Of a stretch of 64,000 nucleotides of DNA, positions 53,402 to 63,849 are shown in pieces. Position 1 is the stretch's first letter. The number at the start of each line of letters is the position of its first letter. The stretch covers positions 55,589,058 through 55,653,057 of the forward strand of contig OU862919.1 in the NCBI GenBank assembly GCA_917880885.1, in the 5' to 3' direction. The translations under genes were made by a program, and so were the position numbers. The stretch comes from Limnephilus marmoratus. Its lineage: Eukaryota; Arthropoda; Insecta; Trichoptera; Limnephilidae. The notes beneath the pieces are model-generated. The model was not told where the DNA came from and did not search any database. It saw only the letters and a program-made list of their open reading frames with translations.

Positions 53402-54731
53402 AGTCGATGGTTGCCAAGTCCCTGGATAGTGCTGCTTGATAAGCTGGGCATTCCTTGTCTCCCGTCGGGTGGTCCGCGGCCTTACCGAACCTCGTGCATG
53501 TTGCACATACCGGCTTGGCTTCAGCGCTTGGGCACGATTCACGTCCGTATCCTTCCTTGGCGCAGTGAGCGCATCTTGGTTTTTCCTTACAAAATTTGAA
53601 TGAATGTCCAGTCATCTGGCAATTAGAGCACACAGTAAGCCCTATAAAATCTCGTACACGGCACACCGTCCAATCCACGAATACCCGTTCCTGTTCTACT
53701 AACAGATGACGTAGCTTAGCCGGAACCTCATACACTCGATGACAGGTTGAGCCAGATCGAGCGCCAGCCAAATGGCTGAGTCGGCAATTCGAGATCATCT
53801 CTCCAGTGTCCATTTGCTCCATGTTGGGAATTCCAGCTAAAGCGCTATTCAGGAAGCTCTCATCGGATAACTCTCTAGGTACATTGAAGAATATTACCTT
53901 GGGATGTCTTTTTGCTGGTAGTCGTGCGCTTAAAGTACTTGAATTCGTATTAGTGAGCGCAATTAATAATTTTTGTTGATCTTCAACACTGGCAGTATGA
54001 ATCGCTACTCCCTTATTTCGTATGTTTCTCATGCCGGTTACTCGGACACCTAAAGCTGAAGGCTTTAAAGTTTTTCTTACATTTTATTTTGTTTCCTCGC
54101 TGTCTTTAATGCTATCCAGCTTAGGAAAAACGCATATAGTAGGCTTTGTAGGTCCTACTGCTTGTCCTGTACGAGTGATCGGCAATGGAATCGCATCTTT
54201 AGTTTTTATTTTGGCGATGTCCGCAAATGACATGGTCGCCTCAGTAGCTACAGCGACACGTCGCATCACAGGTCCTAGGTCCGCCTCTAGCTGCTGAATT
54301 TTCTCTGCGAGGTGACGGTTGCAGTCCTCAACCGAACGTTTTTCCGCCTGGGCCACTTTCAAACCAGCCTGGGCAGTAGTCAGATCAGCTCTCAGTTTTT
54401 CCCTGTCCAATGTAAGTTGTGATACAGCACCAATTACGTAAGTTACGTTTCTGGCAATTTTTAGTTGCTGCTCCTTGCTTACCTTACATTGCTTTTCAGC
54501 TAAAGTGTCCTGCAATTCCTCCAGCGCCATCTGGATATCACTTAGAGTTTCTTTCCCAGATCTAAAGTATTCTTCAGAATTGTCCGAATCCTCGTCCGAA
54601 ATATCACCTAGTTCTAGCCTGGGACTGCTGCAGCTGGTGCCCGGGATCTCGGCGGCGGCGGTTGTGGGAGAGTATGGGGGGGCGCCGCCTCTCTTCTTCC
54701 TTCGGCGTACATTATCGTCCGGTTGATCCAT
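53388..54731 (-). pseudogene. LINE-2 ORF1 (Gag-like), one in-frame stop
   Basis: The first part (54731-54084, 215 residues) is acidic, then a long coiled coil with heptads rich in L, K and E (about 65-170). A TAA at 54086-54084 interrupts it; the same frame goes on 18 codons later at 54032. The second part has an RNA-binding-like fold and zinc knuckles: CSNCQMTGHSFKFC, then CAHCAKEGYGRESC in which the zinc-binding histidine is tyrosine, then a CATC cluster. It ends overlapping the ORF2 start. Confidence 0.8.
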
Positions 54732-54790
54732 AGATGATGGAAGGTAATTCTGGAGTGGTCTTCTCTGCGTTATTGTTCACTTTGTAAAAT

Positions 54791-56253
54791 ATAACTATTA
54801 TCCTCTACTAAGCACTAGTTAATAATATTATAAACTTCACTCGGAACAGTTAAAGACCGGGTCCTTTGGACCGGGCCGAACTGTCACTTTCAAAAACACT
54901 AAACCATAAAATTACGTTGATTTTAAGTTTTAATATTATGAAACTGATATATTGGCGGAAAGCCCTTGACTTTCTACGTCGATTGAGCACTTATTTTCTT
55001 AATGAAAAACGCTATTTTGATTTTTAGAGTTGAGAATTGCACGGAGCAAGTGTTATTGTTAAACAAAGTGTTGCCGTCGTTTTAAAATTTGGAATCGGAG
55101 TAGACATTGTAACTGTAATGTGATAAGCTTGACACGAAAGCAGAATTGAAAAGAAAGAGAAGAAAATAAAATAAATATAATTTATTCTTTGTTTTTGATG
55201 TTGTTGTTATTGTTATTGCTGTTATTGTACGTTGTAGTTGTACGTTGTTGTTGTTATTGCTATATATATTTTTTTTAATGTGTATGTTGCCCATTTAAAT
55301 GAATATTTTTTAGTTTATTTAAATCAATACGTAAGTAGCCCATTGAAATAAAAAAAAAATTGTCCATTTAAATTAATATGTAAGTAGCTCAAAAAAAAAA
55401 ATTTTTTTTTTTCATTTAAATTTCTATGTAAGTAGCCCATTTAAATGAAAATTTAAAACGTCAGTCAGACATTAGTAAATAAACAATTTACAAGTATAAT
55501 TTATAGTAGGTTTTGACAGAGCTTTATACAAATTTTCCACTCGAAGCAAAAACGAATTACCCGCATTGTCATTAAAATCTCAGTAAATATCTTAAATATT
55601 TGAATAATCTTTAATAATTATCCTCCATTCCTATTTAAACACATAATAAATTGATTTGTCTTCGCTATTAGGTATTCTGACATGTAAACACAACAGTGTT
55701 TTGACGTATGCCGAAGTCATAGGTAAAATGTAACGAGAAACCGTCATAGACAATCCTAGGTATTCTTAGAACAGCTAGCATTGATTGGTTCCGGATAGAA
55801 AAAAAAAAATATAGAGCTCTACTTAGCACATTGTCCATAGTCTATGACCGATTTCTATGCTTTCAAACAATAACAATGAAAATGACAATCCATTTTAGGT
55901 TACAGAAGGTAAGGATTTCAGGTCCTATGCATAACTGTGTGGTATTGGAAAAACAATAAATACGAGATAAATCATTTATAAGGTGCCCACAATATAATTA
56001 CGCATAGTATCCCTTTACGAATTCCCGCCGGTAATAGTGCCAGTGAATTGAAATAATGAGATTTGTTGTTATTTCCAATCACCGTCACTGCAATCATAGG
56101 TTATGACCGCGACCAAGTTTAATAAATACAATCGAAATTAAGACCTCCACTGAACAGATGAATAATAATTTTTGGGCTTTATACATTACAGGGCGAAGAA
56201 AACATTTTCAGGAATGCTATAAATCGGGACCAGACAGCGTATGGAGCGCCATA
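54791..56253. other. AT-rich interval with low-complexity and short tandem repeats
   Basis: A GTT-rich stretch lies at 55200-55260 (a 70-codon Asn/Thr frame on the minus strand, not a gene). A degenerate tandem repeat with GTAAGTAGCCCATT and ATTTAAAT blocks occurs three to four times at 55300-55445. Near 56205-56222 the block TTTTCAGGAATGCTAT is the reverse complement of a 16-bp block inside the 3.12-kb repeat (about 48420 and 56476). No gene. Confidence 0.6.
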
Positions 56254-59200
56254 TTGTTACCATTAAAGTGTAATGACATATTGTTATGTGTTTGTGTTAT
56301 AAGATTAAAGGGAGATGTAATAATGAGCCTTTGTCGGGCTCGGGTGTAATCTGCAAGTCAACTTTGATTTCCTCACAGGAAACCTTGGACGCCAAACCCA
56401 GTCTAATGTCTGGGTATGTCAACAAGCGGAGAACACGATACTCAATTCTCAGAGTGTGGGCCATTAGTTTTCATAGCATTCCTGAAAAGGCTGCACAAGG
56501 AATCTACATAATAAAACAAAGAGTAGAGTATAGAATCGGTTCACTGTATTGATTTCGTAAGACATAATAAAATAAATGGTATGGACTCACCCCCGGGACC
56601 AATATCGTAATTTTATGCTATTCCTAGCTACCCTAATTAAATTTACTGCCGCCGAACTCCCGATGTCGTGAGAACCAACCCCACCTCCTGGTGGCAAGGG
56701 TGGTCCCAACCTCTGCGGCTCAGCTTGGCCCTGCGACCTGCACAGCAGTCGCATGGAAGTGATGTTAGACCTGGACCCTCAGGAGAAGGGAGGAGTACCC
56801 AAACTCTACTCCAAATTGTAAAGGAAGGCCCGTCAGCAATTCGAGGCGAAGTATCGTTCAACACTGCGGTATTCTCGGGTTTGTTCCATAAATAAACCCT
56901 CGGGGGGAATTCGATAGTTGGCCTGCATATAATCACGGGCGCAGCGAGTTATTATTTAATCCGATAACTCGGATAATGAGGTACAATAGTCTTTTCACTC
57001 GGACATTGCCAATTCACTCGTGGTCACTGGGACCCTCGCGAAACTCACATTTTACGTGAATAAATCTTCGGTTAGTTGCACCGCGCACCATGATAAGGGT
57101 GGCGGGTTATTATATACACCGATGTCTCGGATAAAGAGGTACATTAATCGTAACACTCGTACATCGCCATTAAACTCGTGGTCACTTTTGGGACCCGCGC
57201 GAAAACTCGCATTTTACGCGAATAAATCTTTGATTTTTATATTTAAAAAAACACAACGTGTTTCCGTCCCCCGAATGCAGATGCCCAAAACTTGGATTTC
57301 AATCACATCGTATTAAAACTTAAAATTAATTGACCGCTGTTTTTACGGCGTACCGCACATCTCGCCGTAAAAACCAGAGTGCGGATCCGGAAACCAAACC
57401 CAAAAACGCCGCCTACCGACACGTTGAACGAAACTCCCCCAGGTTTGCCAACCTAACCAATTAAAATGCATTTAAAAAAAATAGTACCTAACTTACGATA
57501 AATACAATCGCTTCATAACAAGTTTTTAAAAAAAGTTTTTCATTAATCTAATTATTTTTTTCCAGCATTTTTAGAAAATTGTTACATTAATTGATGCGTA
57601 CACAATATGTTACAACTTAAATGTGTTGCCTTTGAAAAATCTGCAGACCTCATGTAATCCAATTGCATCTCGAAAACGTAGCTACCTACAAATAAACTTA
57701 TCATCATTTAGGGTATTTCAATAATATTATTAAAGTTTAGCACTTTTCATTTTGGTGATAATATTAAATTTCATGAGTTTTGGAGATTTTTATATATATT
57801 TTTGCTCGAGTAATAAATTTTATAAATAATATTAAAATTTTAATCCTACGGATGATTTTGTCATCTTAATTTTTACTGAATACTTTCTTGCATCATCTAA
57901 AGTAAAATATTAAAAATTTCAATTATTTTTAAACTTTTAATACAATTTTTAACAAATTTCAAAAATTTTAACTTTTTAAATAAAAACATTATCAATTTGC
58001 AACAAACACTTTTAAAAATCATTTTTAAACTTATATGGGTAATAAATTAAAAAATTATTTCATACATTCACTCTTCCTTTGAAATTTTGCCATATCTGCT
58101 GCGAATTGTTCTGACCAAATTGGGAAATGATTATTACCGAAAAGGAAAATAAAGAAGAAAATACCAACGAATCAAACTCAAGTAATCTCACCGTAACCAA
58201 CGAAGGAAACGCCAGCGGATCAAGCGCTACTGATCCTCCCACAATTCCAAGCAGCAAACTCAGCAAAGACAACATGGAAGAAAACAGCAGACCAGCAACG
58301 GACGTACACCACGTGTCAGTACGCTTACCAAGCTGTTGGAAGTCCAATAATGCTCTCTGGTTGGCCCAGGCCGAAGCACAGTTCGTGAATTCTCGGATAA
58401 AAGACGACTTTACCAAATACAATATCGTAATTGCCGCTCTTGATCCTGACACCCTGCAGATAATAAGCGACATAATAATTAATTCACCAGCCCAAGAAAA
58501 GTATATACGCGTCAAGACAGCCCTCATCGAACGTCTTCAGGACTCGGAGGAGAAGCGACTAACTCGACTCCTCACAGGCATCCAGTTGGAGGACCGAAAA
58601 CCAACTGGTCTACTAAGGCACATGCAGGAGTTAGCGGGACCCGCTTTGGCAAAGAGCGCCATCGTCAGAACACTATGGTTGCAGAGACTCCCACAGCATA
58701 TCCAGGCGATACTGTCTGCACTGTCAGACAACGATCTCGAACAACTTGCTTCAGCGGCGGACAAAATTATAGATGTGTACCAGGCAACCGGACGTACCGC
58801 GGTTGACCGTAACAATCGACCAAGCACATCGCAAGCCGAAGAACCTGAGAATTCGATACTTCTAGAACTGCAAAAACTAGTGCTCACATTAAGTTGCATC
58901 AAATCTATTTATTAAGATGAGTGACGTATATCTACATTATATTGTGTAACCAGAAATAAAGGATGTGTAGAAACTTCACACAAATTATAAGTAAAAATAG
59001 TAAATAATGGGCATCATACTTCGTAGAGATAAGGAAAGGGGGTAACCACATCATATCAATACGAGGCAATGATACTCATCACATAAGCAGAATCACATCA
59101 TATGCTTGAGTACTTAAAATTATTAAAGTTCATATTATATATAACATATGGAAACGTATTTTATAAAAATAACGTGAACTACCTTAAGAATGTGTTTAAG

Positions 59201-59375
59201 CAATTGGTTCCTTAGACTCATGGAATATTACATTGAATAGTTTATATCATATTTAGATCGTACATTTTTTTTTTTTTTTTTTTTTATTCGTTTATTCCAG
59301 ATCTCGGGGAGGGTGGTGCAGTCCCACGAGTTCCATATTATACATATAAAATACATTAAATTAAAATATTTCAAC
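56254..59375 (+). repeat. 3.12-kb direct repeat, copy 2
   Basis: Copy of 48198-51319. To its right the sequence changes at once into the T tract of another LINE (LINE-5); to its left lies unrelated sequence ending gagcgccata. It begins TTGTTACC and ends TTTCAAC, with no terminal repeats and no visible target duplication. Confidence 0.92.
58127..58915 (+). CDS. gag: Ty3/gypsy-type Gag fragment, copy 2
   Basis: Identical 262-residue translation to 50071-50859; see there for the capsid motifs. It sits in copy 2 of the 3.12-kb repeat at the same relative place and likewise has no pol downstream. Two identical capsid-only frames could in principle be expressed, but identity here most simply reflects a recent duplication. 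Confidence 0.82.
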   Translation: MIITEKENKEENTNESNSSNLTVTNEGNASGSSATDPPTIPSSKLSKDNMEENSRPATDVHHVSVRLPSCWKSNNALWLAQAEAQFVNSRIKDDFTKYNIVIAALDPDTLQIISDIIINSPAQEKYIRVKTALIERLQDSEEKRLTRLLTGIQLEDRKPTGLLRHMQELAGPALAKSAIVRTLWLQRLPQHIQAILSALSDNDLEQLASAADKIIDVYQATGRTAVDRNNRPSTSQAEEPENSILLELQKLVLTLSCIKSIY

Positions 59376-59995
59376 GTTTTTTTTTTTTTTTACATAATGA
59401 AAGGAAATAATAATAATACAAAAATAAAATTTGAGAAAAGTAAACTTTTTGTTATCTAGGTCATCAGGAAGTGGCTCCATCGCTTATAAATGGGACCCTG
59501 CCAGAAGTGGAATGCTGCCATCACAAGAGTGTTTTCGCTCGAGGCCAATCGCGTTCTGTAGCTGATGATCCGTTTTTTTATTAGTGTTCGGAATCCGGGA
59601 ACGCGTCCTTCTTCAAACATCTCGGTGGCACTGCAGTACCAGGACAACCCAAAAAGCGTTCGATATGAATTGTTGTACTGTATTTCCATTCTTTTTAGTG
59701 ACGCTTTGTTGAAGTTGGTCCACAACTCCGAGGTATATAGGCTCGTGCAGTACGTGTTAAAAAGTTGCCCTTTTGCAGCTGGGCTGCACTTGTTAAATCT
59801 TCGAGAAATCATATTTGCCCTAATGCACAGTGATCTTCTCTGTCGCTCAATATCCGAATCATCACTGAGGTCCGCTGCTACGATGTGTTGCAAGTATTTG
59901 ACCTCGATTTTTTCTGTTATTTTTGTGTCGTTTAGACTGACGGGTAATACTTTCATGGTGCCTGCACCTGACTTGAATACTGTTAAAAAATGGAC
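59376..59995 (-). mobile_element. LINE-5: 5'-truncated LINE, RT C-terminal region
   Basis: The minus-strand frame 59956-59456 (166 residues, open further 5' to about 59990) has the post-catalytic pattern of a CR1/L2-like RT: VKYLQHIVA, RQRRSLCIRANMISRRFNKCS, LFNTYCTSLYTSELW, NSYRTLFGLSW. An AT-rich 3' UTR and a T16 tract (its A tail) at about 59377-59392 follow. The T tract abuts the end of copy 2 of the 3.12-kb repeat. Confidence 0.75.
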
Positions 59996-60189
59996 TGCAG
60001 TTGTTACGAATGAATTAACAGGAAACGGAGTCCTAATAGATATTCGGACCTGTCAAAAACTTTACGAATATATTATCATGATATCTCACAATTTCAACTC
60101 TTGTCTGCATGACAATACTAATATTTTTGCATTAAAATTACGAATATCTAAGAGTGATTCATGATATTTTGCCAGTAGTTAGTATTTTC
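59996..60189. other. Short unassigned stretch between two LINE fragments
   Basis: About 190 bp with no clear match to either neighbour. The plus-strand frame that crosses it is mostly a shadow of LINE-5. Confidence 0.4.
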
Positions 60190-60338
60190 TAACTAACTAA
60201 CTATAATTTCTTGAACCCACCTCGGAACCGGAAGTTTTAAATGTAATTAGTTCACTGAGAGGTGGCTCAGCGCCGGGATATGATGGAATAACAGTAGAAA
60301 CCATAAAAAATCTTAAAGACTTTCTAAAAATACCTATC

Positions 60339-61739
60339 GTGCATATAATTAATTTAAGTTTTTCTGTTGGAAGATTTCCAAATAATTACAAAAAAACTCT
60401 AATTAGTCCGATCTTTAAATCTGGCAACCCAGAGGAAATGACTAACTACCGGCCAATATCTCTGACATCTAAAATTTCTAAAATAATTGAAAAAATAGTT
60501 AAAAAGAGACTTTTCCTATTTCTAGAAGAAAAAAAAATTCTGCATTCTAACCAATATGGATTTAGACCTAAACTAGGGACTCATGATGCCATTGCAAAAT
60601 TGACTTCTCTAATTATGGGGAATTTAGACAGACGACGGAAGTGTCTGGGAATATTTATCGATCTAAAAAAGGCTTTTGATAGTGTGTCGCATTCTAGGCT
60701 GATCGCTAAGCTAGAGAAAATTGGACTGGAAGACAAAGCTTTATCTTGGTTCCAGAGTTACTTAAAAAATAGAGAACAATACGTTAAACTAAATAATTCA
60801 TTAAGTGAACCCTTGACTTCTGAATATGGAATTCCACAAGGCACGGTAATCGGGCCTATACTTTTCCTTATATATGTCAATGACATGTTCAGTCTCCCTC
60901 TTAATGGAAATGTCATCTCATATGCGGATGACACAGTCATCATAATCGAAGGAATAACATGGACAGGAGTGAATACAGCTGCGAATGCTGACATTAACAT
61001 ATTGAAGGAATGGTTTGATGATAACTTACTCAGTCTTAATGTAGAAAAAACATCATATATACCTTTTTACCTTACTGATCCTGTAACTGACTTCAATATT
61101 AGAGTGATAGTGCACAGTCGTTCGTGTAAAGGAGGAGAATGTAACGATAATTGTAAAAACCTTAAGAAAACCAAAGATGTCAAATATCTAGGGATCACTA
61201 TAGAAAGTAACATGAAATTTAAGAAACATGTCGAAAACTGTGTGAAAAGAATTAGAAAACTTACTTACATTTTTATACGTTTAAGAAATATCCTAAGTCA
61301 TTCAAATATTAAAATGGTTTACTTTGCTTTTGTGCAGTCAGTATTGCAGTACGGCATAATCGCATGGGGAAGCATCTATAAGAATAATCTCTATCCGATA
61401 GTAACAACACAAAAAATGATCATTAAAGTTATTATTAAAAAACCAAGAATTTTCCCAACTAGCGAACTTTTTGAAAAATTTAAGGTCCTACCGGTTTCAA
61501 AACTATTTAAAAAAAGCGCTATTTTAACAGTTTTTAAAGAATCTGAAGTGTCCTCAATACGAAGTATAAGACCTAGAACATGTGGGAACGTATATGTACC
61601 TAGATGCAACACGACAGCTGCGCAACACCATTATGAATATTTAGGCCCAAAGCTATATAACGAATTACCCAATGCAATAAAAAGTGAGAAAAACTATCAT
61701 AAATTTAAAAAAAAACTCGTATTGTATTTTTACAGATAA
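60339..61739 (+). CDS. LINE-3 reverse transcriptase (uninterrupted part)
   Basis: 466 residues, no internal stop. Blocks: IFKSGNPEEMTNYRPISL, NQYGFRPKLGTHDAI, FIDLKKAFDSVSH, YGIPQGTVIGPILFL, catalytic YADDTV, KYLGITI, and the C-terminal KLYNELPNAIK. A cysteine cluster (CKGGECNDNC) in the thumb is shared in position with LINE-1 (CEQTSSNCQCEH). The ATG is internal; the native start lay upstream and was lost. The best-preserved LINE RT in the window. Confidence 0.85.
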   Translation: MHIINLSFSVGRFPNNYKKTLISPIFKSGNPEEMTNYRPISLTSKISKIIEKIVKKRLFLFLEEKKILHSNQYGFRPKLGTHDAIAKLTSLIMGNLDRRRKCLGIFIDLKKAFDSVSHSRLIAKLEKIGLEDKALSWFQSYLKNREQYVKLNNSLSEPLTSEYGIPQGTVIGPILFLIYVNDMFSLPLNGNVISYADDTVIIIEGITWTGVNTAANADINILKEWFDDNLLSLNVEKTSYIPFYLTDPVTDFNIRVIVHSRSCKGGECNDNCKNLKKTKDVKYLGITIESNMKFKKHVENCVKRIRKLTYIFIRLRNILSHSNIKMVYFAFVQSVLQYGIIAWGSIYKNNLYPIVTTQKMIIKVIIKKPRIFPTSELFEKFKVLPVSKLFKKSAILTVFKESEVSSIRSIRPRTCGNVYVPRCNTTAAQHHYEYLGPKLYNELPNAIKSEKNYHKFKKKLVLYFYR

Positions 61740-61861
61740 GCAAGAGATTATCTTATTGGTATCGATGATTTTCAGATATAATCTGTTGCCAATATTTTGT
61801 TGATATTGATATTTGATATTTTATTTTCATTTTTGTAAAGTTCTAAATATAAGTACTACTC

Positions 61862-61898
61862 CCCAATTAGACCCGAGAATATTTCTCTACTAATTGGG
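61862..61898 (+). other. LINE-3 3' UTR stem-loop
   Basis: CCCAATTAG (61862-61870) pairs perfectly with CTAATTGGG (61890-61898) across a 19-nt loop. It lies 68 bp before the A tail. Same architecture as the stem-loops at 20029-20057, 37202-37235, 39285-39321 and 45767-45804. Confidence 0.7.
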
Positions 61899-61961
61899 TA
61901 ACCATAAAACCTTACAGTGTAACATAATGTAACATATTATTATTGTAAACATTTACTTTTT

Positions 61962-62049
<88 letters not shown>

Positions 62050-62051
<2 letters not shown>

Positions 62052-62245
62052 ACGCCGTTTCCCGCAGGGGTAGGCAGAGAGGACGGACCGCCAAACAACT
62101 CGGTCTTGGCACACATTCCTTGCTTCGTTCACATTCATACAAGTCTCATACGAACCATTTATTGGATAACAAACACCTCTCTCATACGTCATCTCAAGTG
62201 GTTCGATACTTTTGGTGACTTAGCAGGGATGCCTGGGTTCAAGGG
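62050..62245 (+). repeat. SINE-sized repeat, head and first part (copy D)
   Basis: It starts directly after the LINE-3 A tail with CGCCGTTTCCCGCAGGGGTAGGCAG, a block I associate with lepidopteran repeats from memory only, then the ATTGGATAACAAACACC head and GGTGACTTAGCAGGGATG. It breaks off at about 62245. Confidence 0.6.
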
Positions 62246-62286
62246 GTGATAATTTGGGAGGCGGGAATGGGTGCCGCCACCCCGGG

Positions 62287-62580
62287 AACCTTTATTGGGT
62301 AACCAACACCTCTGCCATAGGTCACCCCAAGTGGTTCGCTACGTTTGGTGATTTAACAGGGGTGCCCGGGTTCATGGGGTTAGGTTTGTCTAGGTCTTGG
62401 AGGCGGATGACAAGGACACACTGAACGCCAGATTCCCACCCACCCCTTAAAGCGTTTTCCTTCCCAGAAATCTCCTTTCCTAAAAAAAACCCTCCACACA
62501 TCATCCCCAAAGATGACATAGGCCCTGAGGGAAATTATTTTCCTTGGGGCCTCCTGTATGGAGCTCATGTAAAAAAAAAA
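62287..62580 (+). repeat. SINE-sized repeat, short subtype (copy E)
   Basis: Complete from TTTATTGGGTAACCAACACC through GGTTCGCTACGTTTGGTGA to the 3' hairpin (GGCCCTGAGG/CCTTGGGGCC) and an A10 run. It shares the internal shortening of copy A. Confidence 0.75.
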
Positions 62581-62679
62581 GTGTTGCATTACGGTCTTGG
62601 CTATGAATTCGGAAGTTCAAATTGTTGCGTGCACAAGTAAATTTTATTTTGATAATATATGTATAATTCATACGTCACC

Positions 62680-62752
62680 TCATGGTTCGCTACTTTTGGT
62701 GACTTAGCAGGAGTGCCCGGGTTCAAGGATTGAGATTTGTCTAGGTCGTTTT
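62680..62752 (+). repeat. SINE-sized repeat fragment (copy F)
   Basis: GGTTCGCTACTTTTGGTGACTTAGCAGGAGTGCCCGGG and GTTTGTCTAGGTC blocks only (in parts); the body and the hairpin are missing. Confidence 0.6.
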
Positions 62753-62877
62753 ACAAGTTGACTTGAGTTGTGTTTTTCATGTTGTTCCTATACACTACGT
62801 TATGTTAGGTAAAAGCCGAAAGGCGTTAATATTATATTTTTATATAAAAATATTTTTAATAAATAATAAATAAATAA

Positions 62878-63232
62878 TGTTTGGTGACTTAATAGTGGTG
62901 CCCGGGTTCAGAAAGTGAAGTTTGTCTAGGTCTTCGCGGAGAATATGTTTGCCCAACTACTGCGTGGCGAACCGGATCGGTAGAGACTGATTGAGGGAGA
63001 CCTTACCGTGAACTCTCTAGTCGGACTCTCCTTACACCACAGTAGGAGGGATCGATTCATAGTCTGTCACTGACACATTGACCCCCGGATTCCTATCCAC
63101 TTCTCATACCTTTTTCCTTCCCAGAACTTTCACTCCTTCCCTTCCTTAAAAATACCCTCCACACAGCATCCTCTAACATGATATAGGCCCTGAGGAAAAT
63201 TATTTATCTCAGGGCCTCCTGTAAAGAAAGAG
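62878..63232 (+). repeat. SINE-sized repeat, long subtype (copy G)
   Basis: TTTGGTGACTTAATAGTGG to the 3' hairpin GGCCCTGAGG...CTCAGGGCC (about 63188-63217). Together with copy B it defines the full body of about 350 bp. 63233-63849 after it holds no gene or repeat that I can name. Confidence 0.72.
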
Positions 63233-63849
63233 AACTACGAATCGACTTCAAAAAGCCACAACACCAGCGTAGAAATTTTTACAGTGAGAAAACAATACAA
63301 CGTAAAGGATAATATCTCATTAGTATTCAAGCGTATGAAAACACACAACTTTTGAAATAATGTTCCATGAATAAACTGTTTGTAGAATAATGCCAGTTTA
63401 CTCCCTCTCCACATTTTTTTTATAATACTTACATTACTAAACAACCTTTAGGCGAGTAATTCTAAGGCAAGGTTAAGTGGAATATGGAGGACTGTTTTTT
63501 TTTAAATCGAAGTGGACGGGGAATATTACTCGTATATGGGACGGGGTAAATGAAATACAGTTTACAAACCAATAATTTTATTTAGTTTTTAGAGACATAA
63601 ATATTAGTTTGACAAAATGAAAAATTGACAAAAAAAACATTTCGCTTGCTGGGGATTGGTTTGTACTTTTATTTCGATATCTTTGGTTTGTACTATGTCC
63701 ACGCGGTCGTAGGCGGCCACGTGGAAGCTATTGCAGAGCCGTACTCTAGGGAAGACATAACATAATTTTTAAACTCGCAAAAAATGCTTAGGTACCTATT
63801 AAATACTTATTTTTTAATAGTCCCAGAGGTGCCATTCTGCCAAGGGAAC

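Larger units (their letters stand above)
51209..54790 (-). mobile_element. LINE-2: non-LTR element with zinc-knuckle ORF1, RT internally deleted
   Basis: 5' to 3' on the minus strand: ORF1 with coiled coil (54731-54084) and zinc knuckles (54032-53388), ORF2 with endonuclease and the first RT half (53401-51305), a short 3' UTR with CTGGAATAAAC, and a T21 tract (51209-51229) that is its A tail. The RT breaks off after GPTLYIIFVS, so the YADD box and thumb are gone. R1/Jockey/CR1 group; I do not name the clade. The 5' end is placed only roughly. Confidence 0.82.
60190..62049 (+). mobile_element. LINE-3: 5'-truncated LINE with intact RT core and A84 tail
   Basis: Coding sequence is readable from about 60205 (PEVLNVISSL, APGYDGITVE) to the stop at 61739; the longest ATG frame is 60339-61739. 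The 3' UTR holds a 9-bp stem-loop (61862-61898) and the element ends in 84 A (61966-62049). The endonuclease and ORF1 are missing, as expected for a 5'-truncated copy. RT type is as LINE-1. Confidence 0.88.

Noticed and set aside
59565..60164. 199-codon plus-strand frame
   Set aside because: Most of it is opposite the LINE-5 RT fragment; the remainder has no recognisable motif.
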